This document shows, one piece after another, positions 11,791 to 11,942 of a DNA stretch of 11,942 nt (position 1 is its first letter; each line of letters starts with the position of its first letter). Under the pieces are notes generated by a model. The model saw nothing but the letters and a program-made list of their open reading frames with translations. It was not told the DNA's origin and made no database searches. Location: positions 1 to 11,942 of the forward strand of contig JANXWI010000528.1 in the NCBI GenBank assembly GCA_025351205.1, given 5' to 3'. The translations under genes were made by a program, and so were the position numbers. The stretch is from Deinococcus sp. (GTDB lineage: Bacteria > Deinococcota > Deinococci > Deinococcales > Deinococcaceae).

Positions 11791-11942
11791 ATGAGCGAGA
11801 CACTGAAGGTCGAGAAGTACGTTGAAGGCACAGGCGCACAGGCGGTCAAAGGCCAGACGGTCAAGGTGCATTACACCGGAACGCTGGAAAACGGCACCAA
11901 GTTCGATTCCAGCCGTGACCGGGGCGAACCCATCGAGTTCCC
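11791..11942 (+). CDS. FKBP-type peptidyl-prolyl cis-trans isomerase (N-terminal part)
   Basis: The frame opens at ATG 11791 and is still open at the window edge, giving 50 complete codons. The N-terminus MSETLKVEKYVEGTGAQAV lacks a signal peptide. It runs into the classic FKBP start: GQTVKVHYTGTLENGTKFDSSRDRGEPIEF, with Tyr-Thr-Gly and the FDSS/RG..F signature of the ligand pocket. FKBPs catalyse proline cis-trans isomerisation in protein folding. The single-domain cytoplasmic form, about 110 residues, is expected from the N-terminus; the real length cannot be seen. The start follows TAGCCT by 7 nt. The gene diverges from the metallophosphoesterase gene. Confidence 0.95.
   Translation, partial: MSETLKVEKYVEGTGAQAVKGQTVKVHYTGTLENGTKFDSSRDRGEPIEF

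Noticed and set aside
1..11942. CRISPR array, tRNA or rRNA genes, insertion sequence, integrase, toxin-antitoxin or phage-defence genes
   Set aside because: No regular repeat-spacer pattern, no cloverleaf-like sequence, no transposase or recombinase motif and no known defence domain was seen on either strand.

Overview
This is a GC-rich, gene-dense stretch of bacterial chromosome, most probably from Deinococcus or a close relative. The strongest internal clue is promoter layout. Eight of the genes have a TANNNT -10 box 5 to 7 nt before the start codon, the leaderless arrangement described as widespread in Deinococcus. Gene content fits: ispF of the MEP pathway, a small FKBP, a TrmL-type tRNA methyltransferase and several exported proteins. 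I see no tRNA, rRNA, CRISPR array, insertion sequence, integrase or phage gene. No gene-free stretch exceeds about 150 bases.

Layout. 1-205 is the C-terminal end of an unrecognised protein, convergent with a stand-alone Rieske [2Fe-2S] protein (216-584, -). Upstream of the Rieske gene lies a two-copy 21-bp direct repeat. Next comes a two-gene minus-strand unit: a Gfo/Idh/MocA oxidoreductase (1726-2718) coupled by an ATGA overlap to a lipoprotein metallopeptidase of the PF10023 'Aminopep' type (677-1729). A GNAT acetyltransferase (2783-3247, +) diverges from the oxidoreductase; then come a small unknown lipoprotein (3307-3828, +) and an exported TPR protein (3936-5165, +). Convergent with the TPR gene is a minus-strand pair: a class I methyltransferase (6431-7090) followed by an HExxH metallopeptidase-like protein (5183-6427).

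ispF (7126-7602, +) diverges from the methyltransferase and overlaps trmL (7592-8080, +) by 11 bp. trmL converges on an exported protein with an RsiV-like (DUF3298) C-terminus (8129-9226, -), whose G+C is visibly lower than its neighbours. Across a 148-bp divergent region containing a 9-bp inverted repeat is an exported GHL10-type glycoside-hydrolase-like protein with a C-terminal Ig-like domain (9375-10958, +). It converges on a YfcE-like metallophosphoesterase (10962-11741, -), which diverges from an FKBP gene (11791 onward) that runs off the window.

The genes do not form one pathway. They look like ordinary chromosomal genes in units of one or two, several with envelope roles (two lipoproteins, three other exported proteins). 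I found no convincing new multi-gene system. The most useful leads are the consistent leaderless promoters, two probable regulatory repeats (635-676 and 9244-9283), two poorly characterised zinc-peptidase families, and the RsiV-like secreted protein of unusual composition.
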